From: Alistipes sp.
GTDB lineage: Bacteria > Bacteroidota > Bacteroidia > Bacteroidales > Rikenellaceae
Reading direction: 5' to 3'
NCBI GenBank assembly: GCA_029051915.1
Contig: JAIDKM010000239.1
Coordinates: 1-13,943 of the forward strand
DNA length: 13,943 nucleotides
A program made the position numbers and the translations under genes. Shown here in pieces: positions 1 through 8,094 of this stretch (within the stretch, counting starts at the first letter, position 1; every line of letters starts with the position of its first letter). Under the pieces are notes generated by a model. That model worked only from the letters and a program-made list of their open reading frames with translations. It did no database searches and had not been told where the DNA came from.

Positions 1-1
1 G

Positions 2-2218
2 ACGGCCAGCTACTCGCACCACGACGAGAAGACCATCATGATCGGTTCGGACTACAAACGTAACAACCTTAGCTTCAAAGGTCAGTTCAATCCCGTGAAG
101 CGCGTGTCGATCGACCTGAACATCCGTTATTCGGACGTAGACGTAACCGGTTCGGGTGCCAACGGTGCCGAAGACCGAGGCTCGTCGTCGAGCAACTCGC
201 GTCTGAAAAATGCCATCGTCTACTCGCCGATTCCCCGCACGTCGGCCATCATCGATGAAGACAACCCCGACGATTACAATAACTACGTACACCCCATCCA
301 AGCCGTTCGCGAGAACGACTCGCGCTACAGCCGTACGACGTGGAACGCCAACGCAGCCTTCCAGTGGGAGATCATCGACAACCTGAAACTTCGCATCGAA
401 GCCGGTCTGGACGACTACAAGGAGACCCGCGACCGTTTCTACGGCATTTCGAGCTATGCTTCGCGCTACGCATCGGCCGGCTATCAGAACATGCCGCTGG
501 CCGAGTGGACGGGAACCTATCGCGAAAAAATCCGCAACACCAACACTCTCCAGTACGACTTCAAGAATGTGCTGCCCCAGGATCACAATCTGAACATTCT
601 GGCCGGTATGGAGTATCTGCGTACGAGCCAGAACGCCATGAATACGGTAGTCGAGGGTCTGCCCGACTTCTTCACCTCGGAGATGGCCTGGAAGTTCATG
701 GCATCGGGCGAGCACCCGCTGTCGATCTCGAACAAATATTCCAACGACGACATCCTGTTCTCGTTCTTCGGCCGTGTCAACTACGACTATAAAGGCAAGT
801 ATATGCTGTCGGCCACGATGCGTGCCGACGGTTCGTCGAAGTTCGCCAAAGGCAACCAGTGGGGCTACTTCCCCTCGGTAGCCGCATCGTGGCGTCTTTC
901 GGGCGAGGAGTGGCTCAAGAGCGCTACGTGGATCGACAACCTGAAGATCCGCTACAGCTTCGGTACGGCCGGTAACAACAACATCCCCGCAGGCCAGACC
1001 TCGACGCTCTTCAGCGCCTCGGCAACCTCGTGGATTTCGCAGGGCACCGTGATCTGGACGAACGGTTCGTCGATGTCGAATCCCGATCTGAAGTGGGAAA
1101 CCACCTATTCGCACAACCTCGGTGTGGACTTCGGCTTCTGGAACAGCCGTCTGACCGGTAGCATCGAAGTTTACCAGTCGAACACGAAAGACCTGCTTAT
1201 CGACTTCCCCGTAACGGGCGGCTACTCGACCCAGTACCGCAACCTCGGCGAGGTGCAGAACCGCGGTCTTGAGGTAACGTTGGGCGCAGCGATCGTCCGC
1301 AAGGAGAAATGGGGCATCAACTTCGACGCCAACATTGCCTTCAACAAGAACGAAGTCGTAGACCTCGGCGGTCTGGACAAGATCACGGCATCGGCCGGCA
1401 TGTTCTCGACCGAGATCAACTACGACTACCTTATTCAGAAGGGCCGTCCTCTGGGCGATATCTACGGTTATGTCAACCAAGGCATGTACACGGTCGATGA
1501 CTTCGACTACAACAACGGCACGTGGACGCTGAAGGAAGGCATCGCAGACAGCTCGCCCATCACCGGCGCCGAGATCCGTCCGGGTGCACCCCGTCTGGCC
1601 AAGCTGAGCGACGACGATCCGACGAAGATCACGCAGAACGACATCACCCGCATCGGCAACACGCAGCCGCTCTTCACCGGCGGTTTCTCGCTGACGGCCT
1701 ATGCTTACGGCTTCGATATCGCGGCCAACTTCACCTACTCGTACGGCAACGAGATCTATAACGCCAACAAGATCGAGTTCTCGACAACCAAAACCACGCA
1801 GGGACAGAACGCCCTGAATACCGTATCGCCCTCGAACCGCTGGAGCAACATCGACTGGGCAACGGGCGAACTGGTGAACGATCCCGAAACGCTTGCTGCC
1901 ATGAACGCCGGCAAGACGATGTGGACTCCCTATTCGAACAAGCGTGTCGCTCAGAGCTGGGCCATCGAGGACGGTTCGTTCCTGCGTCTGTCGTCGCTGA
2001 CGATCGGTTACACCATTCCCGAGCATCTGACCCGCAAGATCCGCCTGACCCGCGTACGCGTATATGCGACCGGCACGAACCTCTTCTGCTGGACGCCCTA
2101 TTCGGGTTACGATCCCGAGGTCGACACGCGTCGTTCGACTCCGCTGACCCCCGGCGTAGACTACTCGGCCTTCCCGAAGAGCCGCTCGTGGGTATTCGGT
2201 CTCAACCTTTCGTTCTAA
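2..2218 (+). CDS. SusC/RagA-family TonB-dependent outer-membrane transporter, 5'-truncated by the window edge
   Basis: This is the C-terminal part of a SusC-like TonB-dependent channel that imports oligosaccharides across the outer membrane together with its SusD partner. The reading frame is open from base 2, so the first ATG at 38 is an internal Met and the true start lies upstream. About 738 residues are present; the family is usually about 1000 residues, so the signal peptide, carboxypeptidase-like domain and plug are missing from view. Visible family traits are repeated amphipathic beta-strands ending in aromatic residues, barrel stretches such as GKYMLSATMRADGSSKFAKG, ATGTNLFCWTPYSGYDPEV near the end, and a C-terminal strand ending WVFGLNLSF with terminal Phe, the usual outer-membrane assembly signal. 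The SusD gene follows after 30 bases, which supports the assignment and an operon. The glycan cannot be read from this protein alone; pectin is inferred from neighbours. Confidence 0.95.
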   Translation, partial: TASYSHHDEKTIMIGSDYKRNNLSFKGQFNPVKRVSIDLNIRYSDVDVTGSGANGAEDRGSSSSNSRLKNAIVYSPIPRTSAIIDEDNPDDYNNYVHPIQAVRENDSRYSRTTWNANAAFQWEIIDNLKLRIEAGLDDYKETRDRFYGISSYASRYASAGYQNMPLAEWTGTYREKIRNTNTLQYDFKNVLPQDHNLNILAGMEYLRTSQNAMNTVVEGLPDFFTSEMAWKFMASGEHPLSISNKYSNDDILFSFFGRVNYDYKGKYMLSATMRADGSSKFAKGNQWGYFPSVAASWRLSGEEWLKSATWIDNLKIRYSFGTAGNNNIPAGQTSTLFSASATSWISQGTVIWTNGSSMSNPDLKWETTYSHNLGVDFGFWNSRLTGSIEVYQSNTKDLLIDFPVTGGYSTQYRNLGEVQNRGLEVTLGAAIVRKEKWGINFDANIAFNKNEVVDLGGLDKITASAGMFSTEINYDYLIQKGRPLGDIYGYVNQGMYTVDDFDYNNGTWTLKEGIADSSPITGAEIRPGAPRLAKLSDDDPTKITQNDITRIGNTQPLFTGGFSLTAYAYGFDIAANFTYSYGNEIYNANKIEFSTTKTTQGQNALNTVSPSNRWSNIDWATGELVNDPETLAAMNAGKTMWTPYSNKRVAQSWAIEDGSFLRLSSLTIGYTIPEHLTRKIRLTRVRVYATGTNLFCWTPYSGYDPEVDTRRSTPLTPGVDYSAFPKSRSWVFGLNLSF

Positions 2219-2248
2219 TCACCTCAAACCTCAAGAAGATACAGATAT

Positions 2249-4276
2249 ATGAAAAAGTTATTATATAGAATTTCCGCACTCCTCGTCATGGGCGGTCTGG
2301 CGACCTCCTGTCTCGACGAGGCGCTGGAGGTCGAGGCGCAGTCGTCGTTCGATGCTTCGATCGTATTCTCCACCTACCAGCTGGCCGAGTACTCGGTGAT
2401 CGGTATCGGCGAGATCTTCGCCCACACCAACTCCTACAACGCCCGTCTGAACCACATGTACGGCTACAACACCGACATCGAGCTCAAGATGGGATCGAAG
2501 GCTTCGGGTGCGAAGGTCGAAGAATATACCCTTTCCGAATACGACACGCAGATCAACAACAGCTCGCTGAACACCAGCAACAACGGCTACAACGAGATCA
2601 TGATCGGTATCGAGCGTGCCAACCTCGCCATTCAGGGTCTGCGCCAGTACGGCAATACGGCCAACGATCCCGACATGGCCTACCTGCTGGGCGAAGCGCT
2701 CACCTACCGTGCGCTTTACTACTACGAGCTTATCAAGATGTGGGGCGAGGTACCTCTGCACCTCGAGCCGCTGACCTCCGAAACGCTGTACGATCCCAAG
2801 AGCGACCGCGACGACCTCTACAAGGCCATGCTCGCCGACCTCGACGAGGCTTCGGAATATCTCTACTGGCCCTACGAGGCTACGCAGACCATGCGCTCCG
2901 ACCGTATGAACAAGGCGTTCGCCAAAGGTCTCTACGCCCGCATCGCCCTGAACGCCGCCGGCTATTCGTGGCGTCCCGAGGACGGTAAGGTCGGCACCGG
3001 CGACCCGGGCCGCCTGCGCCTGTCGAACCGCGAGGAGATGTCGAAAGCCGAGCTCTATCCCAAAGCACTGCAACATCTGAAAGATATCATCGACAGCGGT
3101 TCGCTGAGCCTCGAAACCGAGTACGAGCAGCTGTGGCGCAAGTTCAACAACTTCTCGCATGTCGACGCTTCGCGCGAGGTGATGTTCGTTCAGCCGTTCG
3201 GCAACAGCCGCGGCCGCTGGAACTACGCCCACGCCTATCCTCACACCGCCAACTCGCCGTTTATCGCCGACAAGTCGTCGAAAGGCGGCGTAACAGGCCC
3301 CAACCCCACGCTGTGGTGGAAATACCAGAAGCAGGACGTCCGCCGCGACATCACCTGCGTGCCGATGCGCTGGAACCAGGATGCCAACGACAAGCAGGGC
3401 GGCTGGGAGATGCGCAACGCATCGAGCTTCTATTGGGGCAAATACCGCTACGAATGGATGATCGACTACCCCGGCGGTACGGGCGACGGCTGCAAACCCA
3501 TCGTCATGCGTTATGCCGACGTATACCTGATGGCTGCCGAGATCGCAGCTTGGGCCGGTGATCTGGAGAATGCCAAGAACTACCTCAAGACTGTCCGCAA
3601 GCGTGCTTACAAAGGCAACGAAGGATTGGTCGACGCTTATGTCGATGCTCTGAGCATCGGTTCGGCTGCCGGCAGCGACGACGCGGCCATCAACGACTAC
3701 GATGCACCCGGCACCATCATGAAAGCCATCATCGACGAACGTGCGCTGGAATTCGCCGGCGAGTTCCTCCGCAAGCAGGATCTGATCCGCTGGGGTCTGC
3801 TGAAGACCAAGATGGACGAGGCTCGCGAAGACATGAAGGATCTGGCCTACATGCGCAACGCCTATGCCGCTTACGCTCAGAAGACCGAGCCCAAGGATTT
3901 CAAGAACTCGAAGGGCGATCAGGTGCTGGCCACGTTCAACACCTACTATGTTTTCTGGCGCGAAAAGGGACAGGGCATCGAGACTTTCGGCCTCGAAAGC
4001 GACGAAATCGGCAAGGAGCCTGCAGATTACAACGGTGAATCCGACAATGGCGGGTGGAATCGTCTCGACTTCCTCTCGCAGGGCGTCTTCTACCAGGTAT
4101 CGTCCGCTCAGTCGACCGTAGAGACCTATAACGACGAGGCTTCCTACCGTTGGATGTACTTCTACAACAACAGCTACAACGATCCCTATCCGCGTTCGAC
4201 GTGGCCGCTGTTCGGTCAGAATCTGAGCAACTCGCAGGGTTCGCTGATCAATGATTTCGGTTACGAGAATTTATAA
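2249..4276 (+). CDS. SusD/RagB-family surface glycan-binding lipoprotein
   Basis: This is the SusD-type outer-membrane lipoprotein that forms the lid of the SusC channel and binds glycan at the cell surface. The N-terminus is a lipoprotein signal peptide (MKKLLYRISALLVMGGLATSC) with lipid-bearing Cys21; the following LDEALEVE is acidic, as in Bacteroidetes signals for surface export. SusD hallmarks include the helical stretch TYRALYYYELIKMWGEVPL at about residues 150-170, PIVMRYADVYLMAAEIAAWAG at about 417, and IIDERALEFAGEFLRKQDLIRWG at about 494-517. At 675 residues it is longer than the usual 500-600, and the extra length has no domain I can name. The start is the only ATG that gives a signal peptide; the upstream region is A-rich rather than a classical Shine-Dalgarno site, which is normal for this phylum. 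It lies 30 bases after susC and 27 bases before the next gene, so the three are probably cotranscribed. Confidence 0.95.
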   Translation: MKKLLYRISALLVMGGLATSCLDEALEVEAQSSFDASIVFSTYQLAEYSVIGIGEIFAHTNSYNARLNHMYGYNTDIELKMGSKASGAKVEEYTLSEYDTQINNSSLNTSNNGYNEIMIGIERANLAIQGLRQYGNTANDPDMAYLLGEALTYRALYYYELIKMWGEVPLHLEPLTSETLYDPKSDRDDLYKAMLADLDEASEYLYWPYEATQTMRSDRMNKAFAKGLYARIALNAAGYSWRPEDGKVGTGDPGRLRLSNREEMSKAELYPKALQHLKDIIDSGSLSLETEYEQLWRKFNNFSHVDASREVMFVQPFGNSRGRWNYAHAYPHTANSPFIADKSSKGGVTGPNPTLWWKYQKQDVRRDITCVPMRWNQDANDKQGGWEMRNASSFYWGKYRYEWMIDYPGGTGDGCKPIVMRYADVYLMAAEIAAWAGDLENAKNYLKTVRKRAYKGNEGLVDAYVDALSIGSAAGSDDAAINDYDAPGTIMKAIIDERALEFAGEFLRKQDLIRWGLLKTKMDEAREDMKDLAYMRNAYAAYAQKTEPKDFKNSKGDQVLATFNTYYVFWREKGQGIETFGLESDEIGKEPADYNGESDNGGWNRLDFLSQGVFYQVSSAQSTVETYNDEASYRWMYFYNNSYNDPYPRSTWPLFGQNLSNSQGSLINDFGYENL

Positions 4277-4303
4277 ACCGTCAGTATTATAATAGTATAA
4301 ATT

Positions 4304-7300
4304 ATGAAAAAGATATTCAGAAATCTGAAATTCGGGCTCATGCTCTGTGCCGGGGCGCTGGTCGCTTCGTGCTCGGACGTCGATGATGCCATGAACGAGA
4401 TTCCTTATGCCCGCGTACTGACTCCGCTCAACTTCGAAGCGACGGTCGACGCATCGGTAGGTACGGACATCCAGTTCTCGTGGAGCGCCGTTTCCAACGC
4501 CGACTCCTATATCCTCGAACTCTTCGAAGCTGTTCCCACCATCTCGGACAAGGGCGAAGAAGTATTCGAATTCCCTGAAAACTTCGGCGACCTCACGACG
4601 TACGACATGATCGAGGTCGCTAAGGACAACGTACCTTATACGCTGAAGAACCTGGAGGTCGACAAATCGTTCTGGGCCCGCGTACGCGGCGTCAGCGAGA
4701 AGCTGGACGGTTCGCATTGGGCGTGCCTGACCGAGCCGGTTACCACGTCGGCCGTGCGCAAAGCACTCAATCCCGCAATCGAGGAGCGTACGTCGTCGTC
4801 CGTAACTCTCACGTGGGATAATGCGGACGACAAGGAAGACCTGACGTCGATCCGCTGCGAACTGGTCGTTCCCGTCGAGGGCGCTACGGCTGTTACCAAG
4901 ACACTCAGCGAAAACGAGATCCAAAACTGCAAGGCCACGTTCGAGAACCTCGATCCCTGCACCAACTACAAGTTCACGCTTCTGTTCGGCAAGTCGGGTT
5001 CGCGCGGCATCATCACGGCCTACACCCGGCCCGAAATCGAGGGTGCCACGGAGATCGATTCGCAGGAGAAGCTCATCGTAGCGCTTCAAGGCGCTATGGG
5101 CGATCTGAAACTCAAAGTCGCCTACAACGACGGTGCACTCTACGATCTGTCGAGCATCATGACGCTCAATCAGACAGAGAACATCTACGATCCGTTCGAG
5201 TTCGAGTACGGCCTCGAAATCTATGGCGAATCGACCGCCGAAGGTGCGAAACCTACCATCAAGCTCGCTATCAAACCTAAGAACGGCAAACTCCACTTCG
5301 AAGATGTTTCGATCGACGGCGGCAATCAGTGCGGCGTGTTCGTTACCACGGGCGGTTCGCTGACCGATGCCGAATTCGTCAACTGCGAGATCACAGGCTT
5401 CACCAAAGGTATCTGGAGCGGTGCCACCGGTTGCAACGTTACCGGCACCCTGCTCTATGAAAACGTCTATGCTCACGACATCAACCCGGTAGGTGCCGGC
5501 GGCGGCGACTTCATCGACATCCGCGGCGGTGACTACGGAGCGATCATCGTCAAGAACTCCACGTTCTACGCTGCAGCCCGTACGTTCCTGCGCGTTTCCG
5601 AAACCGCAACCAAAGAGGTCGGAAGTATCAGTGTCTCCAACTGTACTTTCAACCAGGTTACGGCTACCAATACTAGTAGTAATAACTCTGGTATTTTCCA
5701 TGTTCGTTACAATCCTACGTCGAAGCCCGATGGCTTCCTGCAGCTCGGTTCGTTCACGCTGACCAAGTGCGTATTTCTGAATATCTGCAACGATGCCGAG
5801 CAATATTCCGCGGACGGCAAGCAGTACTGGTGCCGCCTGACCCGCGCTTCGGCCGAGAACTACGCGCCCAAATGCGAGGGCAACATCTTCTACAACGTCG
5901 GACATCCCTACACGGAGATCGTTTCCGACAACTGCCACTCGTCGTTCTTCTATAATCTCAAATCGCTCAACACCAGCGGCGAAGAGATGACCGAAAAACT
6001 GGCGTTGAACGAAAACGGCTTAATTCTCGAAGACGATCCCTGCGTCAACTCGATCGCCGGCAAGATGTATCTGAAAAACAGCAACGTCATCGCAGCCAAC
6101 CGCGCCGGCGACCCCCGCTGGTGGAACGCCACAATGCCCGAGGTAGTACGCGCCACCGAACTGGAGACCGTAACCGAAGACAAGACGTGGAACTTCACCG
6201 ACAAGACCGTCTTCGACACCGAGGCCATCGAGGCGAACACCATCATCGACAACATCCGCATCTACGCTCCGGCCGAAGTCGCCATGGGCGAGGGCGTAAC
6301 GTTCGCGGCTGCCGCTACGGTCAACAGCAACGGCATCCCGACCAGCAACGCTTTGGCATTCAAAGCCGAAGGACCCGGATCCGTAGAAATTACGACGATC
6401 GACGGCGGTATCAACTCGTCGGTAGTCGTTTTGGCCGGCGGCGACCGCTATGTAGTGCTGGCCGACGGCGTAACGCACAAAGTCGTGCTGGGCGACCTGC
6501 AAGGCGAGAACGAAATTTATGTACTGGCCGGCTGCCCCATCACGGTACTGAACGTAACGTGGACGAAGAACCTCGATCCCGAGGCTACGACCACGCCGCT
6601 GGCCGCTCCCAAAGTAGCATTCGACGTAACGAGCCTCGATCAAGGTACTGAGCAGGCCATTACGGCTTCGTGGGCTGCTGTCGAGCATGCTGCTACGTAC
6701 GATGTAACGTTCAACGGCAAGACAGAAAATGTTACCGAACCCTCGTACGTCATCGACGCTGCTACGGTTGCCGGACTGATGGTCAACGAGTACAAGATTT
6801 CGGTTGTCGCCAAACCGACCTCGACCTCGACCAAGTATACTCCGTCCGAAGCCGGCGAAGCATCGTTCAAGATCAAGAAAGTAGTCGTAGGCGGTCAGGT
6901 ATCGCTGACGTGGAATTTCGATGACGAAACATTCGCCGATGCCAAAGCTGCAATCGGCACAACCGACAATTCGGCAGCAGACACTTATTTCAACGGCCTG
7001 CACATCGAATCGCTGGGCGGCACGTTGAAAGCCGAAGATCGAGGAGCCGACGGCTGGTTCCTGCGTACCGGCGGTGGAGGCAAGATGAGTTCGCGCCGTG
7101 TATCGTTCGTAGTTCCGAAAGGCGGCCCGGGTACACTGAAAGTGATCGGCGCAAACCCGAGCAGCAGTGCTACGGCCGAAACCGCGCTGACGATAACCGC
7201 CAACATCAACAATGGAGAAAAGACTCTGACCGGTGATCTCGTAGGAACCGGCATCAAAGAAGTTACGGTATTCGAAAGCGAGGAACTCAAGGAGAACGAT

Positions 7301-7855
7301 GTAGTCTACATCTACACAAGCGGCGGTATCCGCTACAAGCAGTTCGAGTATACCTATATCGATCCGGAAGCAGGCCCCGTTCAGAAAGAACTGGTATGGG
7401 ACTGCACCGATTCGAGCTTCACGGCAATCGGCGACCAAATGGGTACCGATGGCAGCATTACTGCAACGATCCCGAACCTGGTATGGGACGGTCTTACGAT
7501 TCTGACCGGATCGAAGACCAAATACGGTACGGCAACAATCAACGGCGAATCTCTGCGTTACATCCAGTGGGGAGGAACCGGAAAAGCCAATAGTGATCGT
7601 TCATGCTACTTCACCGCTCCGGCTTCGGGTACGCTCACCGTCGTAGCATCGAACACCGGCTCCAGCGAAGATACCTCCCGTTTGGTCGGCGTTACCGTCA
7701 ATGGTGAGACGTATACCCAAATAGGCGGTGCTTCGTCGAACACTCCAACGACGTGTACGTTCGAAATAGACATCGATGCAGCAACTCCGGTTTATGTTTA
7801 TCCTTCGGGTAACGGGCTGCGTTTCTTCAGCATCAAATATACGTATTTCGAATAA
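4304..7855 (+). CDS. Modular surface lipoprotein with Fn3-like, beta-helix (DUF4957/DUF5123-like) and repeated C-terminal beta modules; putative pectin-binding SGBP
   Basis: This gene sits directly after susD, where many PULs encode a surface glycan-binding protein (SGBP). The signal peptide has lipobox VASC with Cys23 followed by SDVDD, an acidic surface-export type sequence. Domains read by eye: Fn3-like repeat 1 (about 38-145, core Trp60) and repeat 2 (about 150-245, core Trp171); a beta-helix region (about 249-607) resembling DUF4957 plus DUF5123, with rungs such as LHFEDVSIDGG and VKNSTFYAAARTFLRVSE, ending AGDPRWW; a beta module from KTWNFTD (Trp629); a third Fn3-like repeat (about 763-860, Trp790); a second module from LTWNFDD (Trp870); and a third from LVWDCTD (Trp1032) running to the end. 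The last two both close with a GxRxxxxxYTY pattern. Beta-helix folds are also used by pectate lyases, but I see no clear lyase catalytic motif, so binding is preferred. A cryptic lyase cannot be excluded. Binding specificity is inferred from context. Confidence 0.82.
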   Translation: MKKIFRNLKFGLMLCAGALVASCSDVDDAMNEIPYARVLTPLNFEATVDASVGTDIQFSWSAVSNADSYILELFEAVPTISDKGEEVFEFPENFGDLTTYDMIEVAKDNVPYTLKNLEVDKSFWARVRGVSEKLDGSHWACLTEPVTTSAVRKALNPAIEERTSSSVTLTWDNADDKEDLTSIRCELVVPVEGATAVTKTLSENEIQNCKATFENLDPCTNYKFTLLFGKSGSRGIITAYTRPEIEGATEIDSQEKLIVALQGAMGDLKLKVAYNDGALYDLSSIMTLNQTENIYDPFEFEYGLEIYGESTAEGAKPTIKLAIKPKNGKLHFEDVSIDGGNQCGVFVTTGGSLTDAEFVNCEITGFTKGIWSGATGCNVTGTLLYENVYAHDINPVGAGGGDFIDIRGGDYGAIIVKNSTFYAAARTFLRVSETATKEVGSISVSNCTFNQVTATNTSSNNSGIFHVRYNPTSKPDGFLQLGSFTLTKCVFLNICNDAEQYSADGKQYWCRLTRASAENYAPKCEGNIFYNVGHPYTEIVSDNCHSSFFYNLKSLNTSGEEMTEKLALNENGLILEDDPCVNSIAGKMYLKNSNVIAANRAGDPRWWNATMPEVVRATELETVTEDKTWNFTDKTVFDTEAIEANTIIDNIRIYAPAEVAMGEGVTFAAAATVNSNGIPTSNALAFKAEGPGSVEITTIDGGINSSVVVLAGGDRYVVLADGVTHKVVLGDLQGENEIYVLAGCPITVLNVTWTKNLDPEATTTPLAAPKVAFDVTSLDQGTEQAITASWAAVEHAATYDVTFNGKTENVTEPSYVIDAATVAGLMVNEYKISVVAKPTSTSTKYTPSEAGEASFKIKKVVVGGQVSLTWNFDDETFADAKAAIGTTDNSAADTYFNGLHIESLGGTLKAEDRGADGWFLRTGGGGKMSSRRVSFVVPKGGPGTLKVIGANPSSSATAETALTITANINNGEKTLTGDLVGTGIKEVTVFESEELKENDVVYIYTSGGIRYKQFEYTYIDPEAGPVQKELVWDCTDSSFTAIGDQMGTDGSITATIPNLVWDGLTILTGSKTKYGTATINGESLRYIQWGGTGKANSDRSCYFTAPASGTLTVVASNTGSSEDTSRLVGVTVNGETYTQIGGASSNTPTTCTFEIDIDAATPVYVYPSGNGLRFFSIKYTYFE

Positions 7856-7874
7856 TCCGTATCGATCGAAATCG

Positions 7875-7907
7875 GATCGGGCGCCCTGCGGGACGCCCGA
7901 TCTTTTT
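7875..7907 (+). terminator. Intrinsic terminator of the susC-susD-SGBP operon
   Basis: A perfect 9-bp stem pairs GATCGGGCG (7875-7883) with CGCCCGATC (7894-7902). The loop can extend it with CCC/GGG pairing around TGC, leaving one bulged A. The stem is followed at once by five T residues (7903-7907). It lies 20 bases after the stop codon of the large lipoprotein, which is ideal for ending the + strand operon. The left flank, which would follow the stem on the - strand, is not T-rich, so it should act in the + direction only. Confidence 0.9.
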
Positions 7908-8030
7908 ATATGCAGCGACAACCATTCCGAAAGCAGTCCACACTCCGGAGCCGAAGATTGAAAACCGCCGGATTGCCATACCCTCGCTTGCCCGAAACGA
8001 TGAAGAGAGAAATCCGGCACAAAGATAGCG
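7908..8030. other. Short intergenic spacer between two facing terminators
   Basis: No gene is supported here. Short open frames across this stretch look like shadows, with no family resemblance. The spacer holds an 8-bp inverted repeat (GCCGGATT at 7967-7974 and AATCCGGC at 8011-8018) and, on the - strand, an 8-base match to the Bacteroidetes -7 promoter consensus TAnnTTTG (TATCTTTG, 8027 down to 8020). Whether either is functional is unknown. Confidence 0.5.
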
Positions 8031-8065
8031 AAAGAAAAGCGGCGTACGGAAAAACCGCACGCCGC
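8031..8065 (-). terminator. Intrinsic terminator of the CE8-HTCS-GH105 gene set
   Basis: Read on the - strand, GCGGCGTGCGG (8065-8055) pairs with CCGTACGCCGC (8049-8039) around a five-T loop, giving an 11-bp stem, and is followed by TTTTC (8038-8034). The single non-Watson-Crick position is a G-U wobble only when transcribed from the - strand; on the + strand it is an A-C mismatch. This orients the structure as the end of the leftward operon, about 30 bases beyond the GH105 stop codon. Confidence 0.8.
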
Positions 8066-8094
8066 GAACCTGGCCGAGAATCGAAAAACAAGCC

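Noticed and set aside
38-40. ATG at 38 as the start of the SusC gene
   Set aside because: The frame is open to the window edge, and starting here would remove the signal peptide and plug. It is an internal Met.
4285-4294. Palindrome TATTATAATA before the modular lipoprotein gene as an operator or promoter
   Set aside because: AT-rich leaders before start codons are normal in Bacteroidetes, and short AT palindromes arise by chance. No -33/-7 pair is present.
4271-5938. Long open frame (555 codons) on the - strand across the modular lipoprotein gene
   Set aside because: It is antisense to a convincing gene. Its translation is rich in V, R, G and D with no domain, and long antisense frames are expected with this TCG/GAC-rich codon use.
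6020-7438. Open frame of 472 codons on the - strand
   Set aside because: It is antisense to the Fn3-like and beta-module region, with no signal peptide or family motif.
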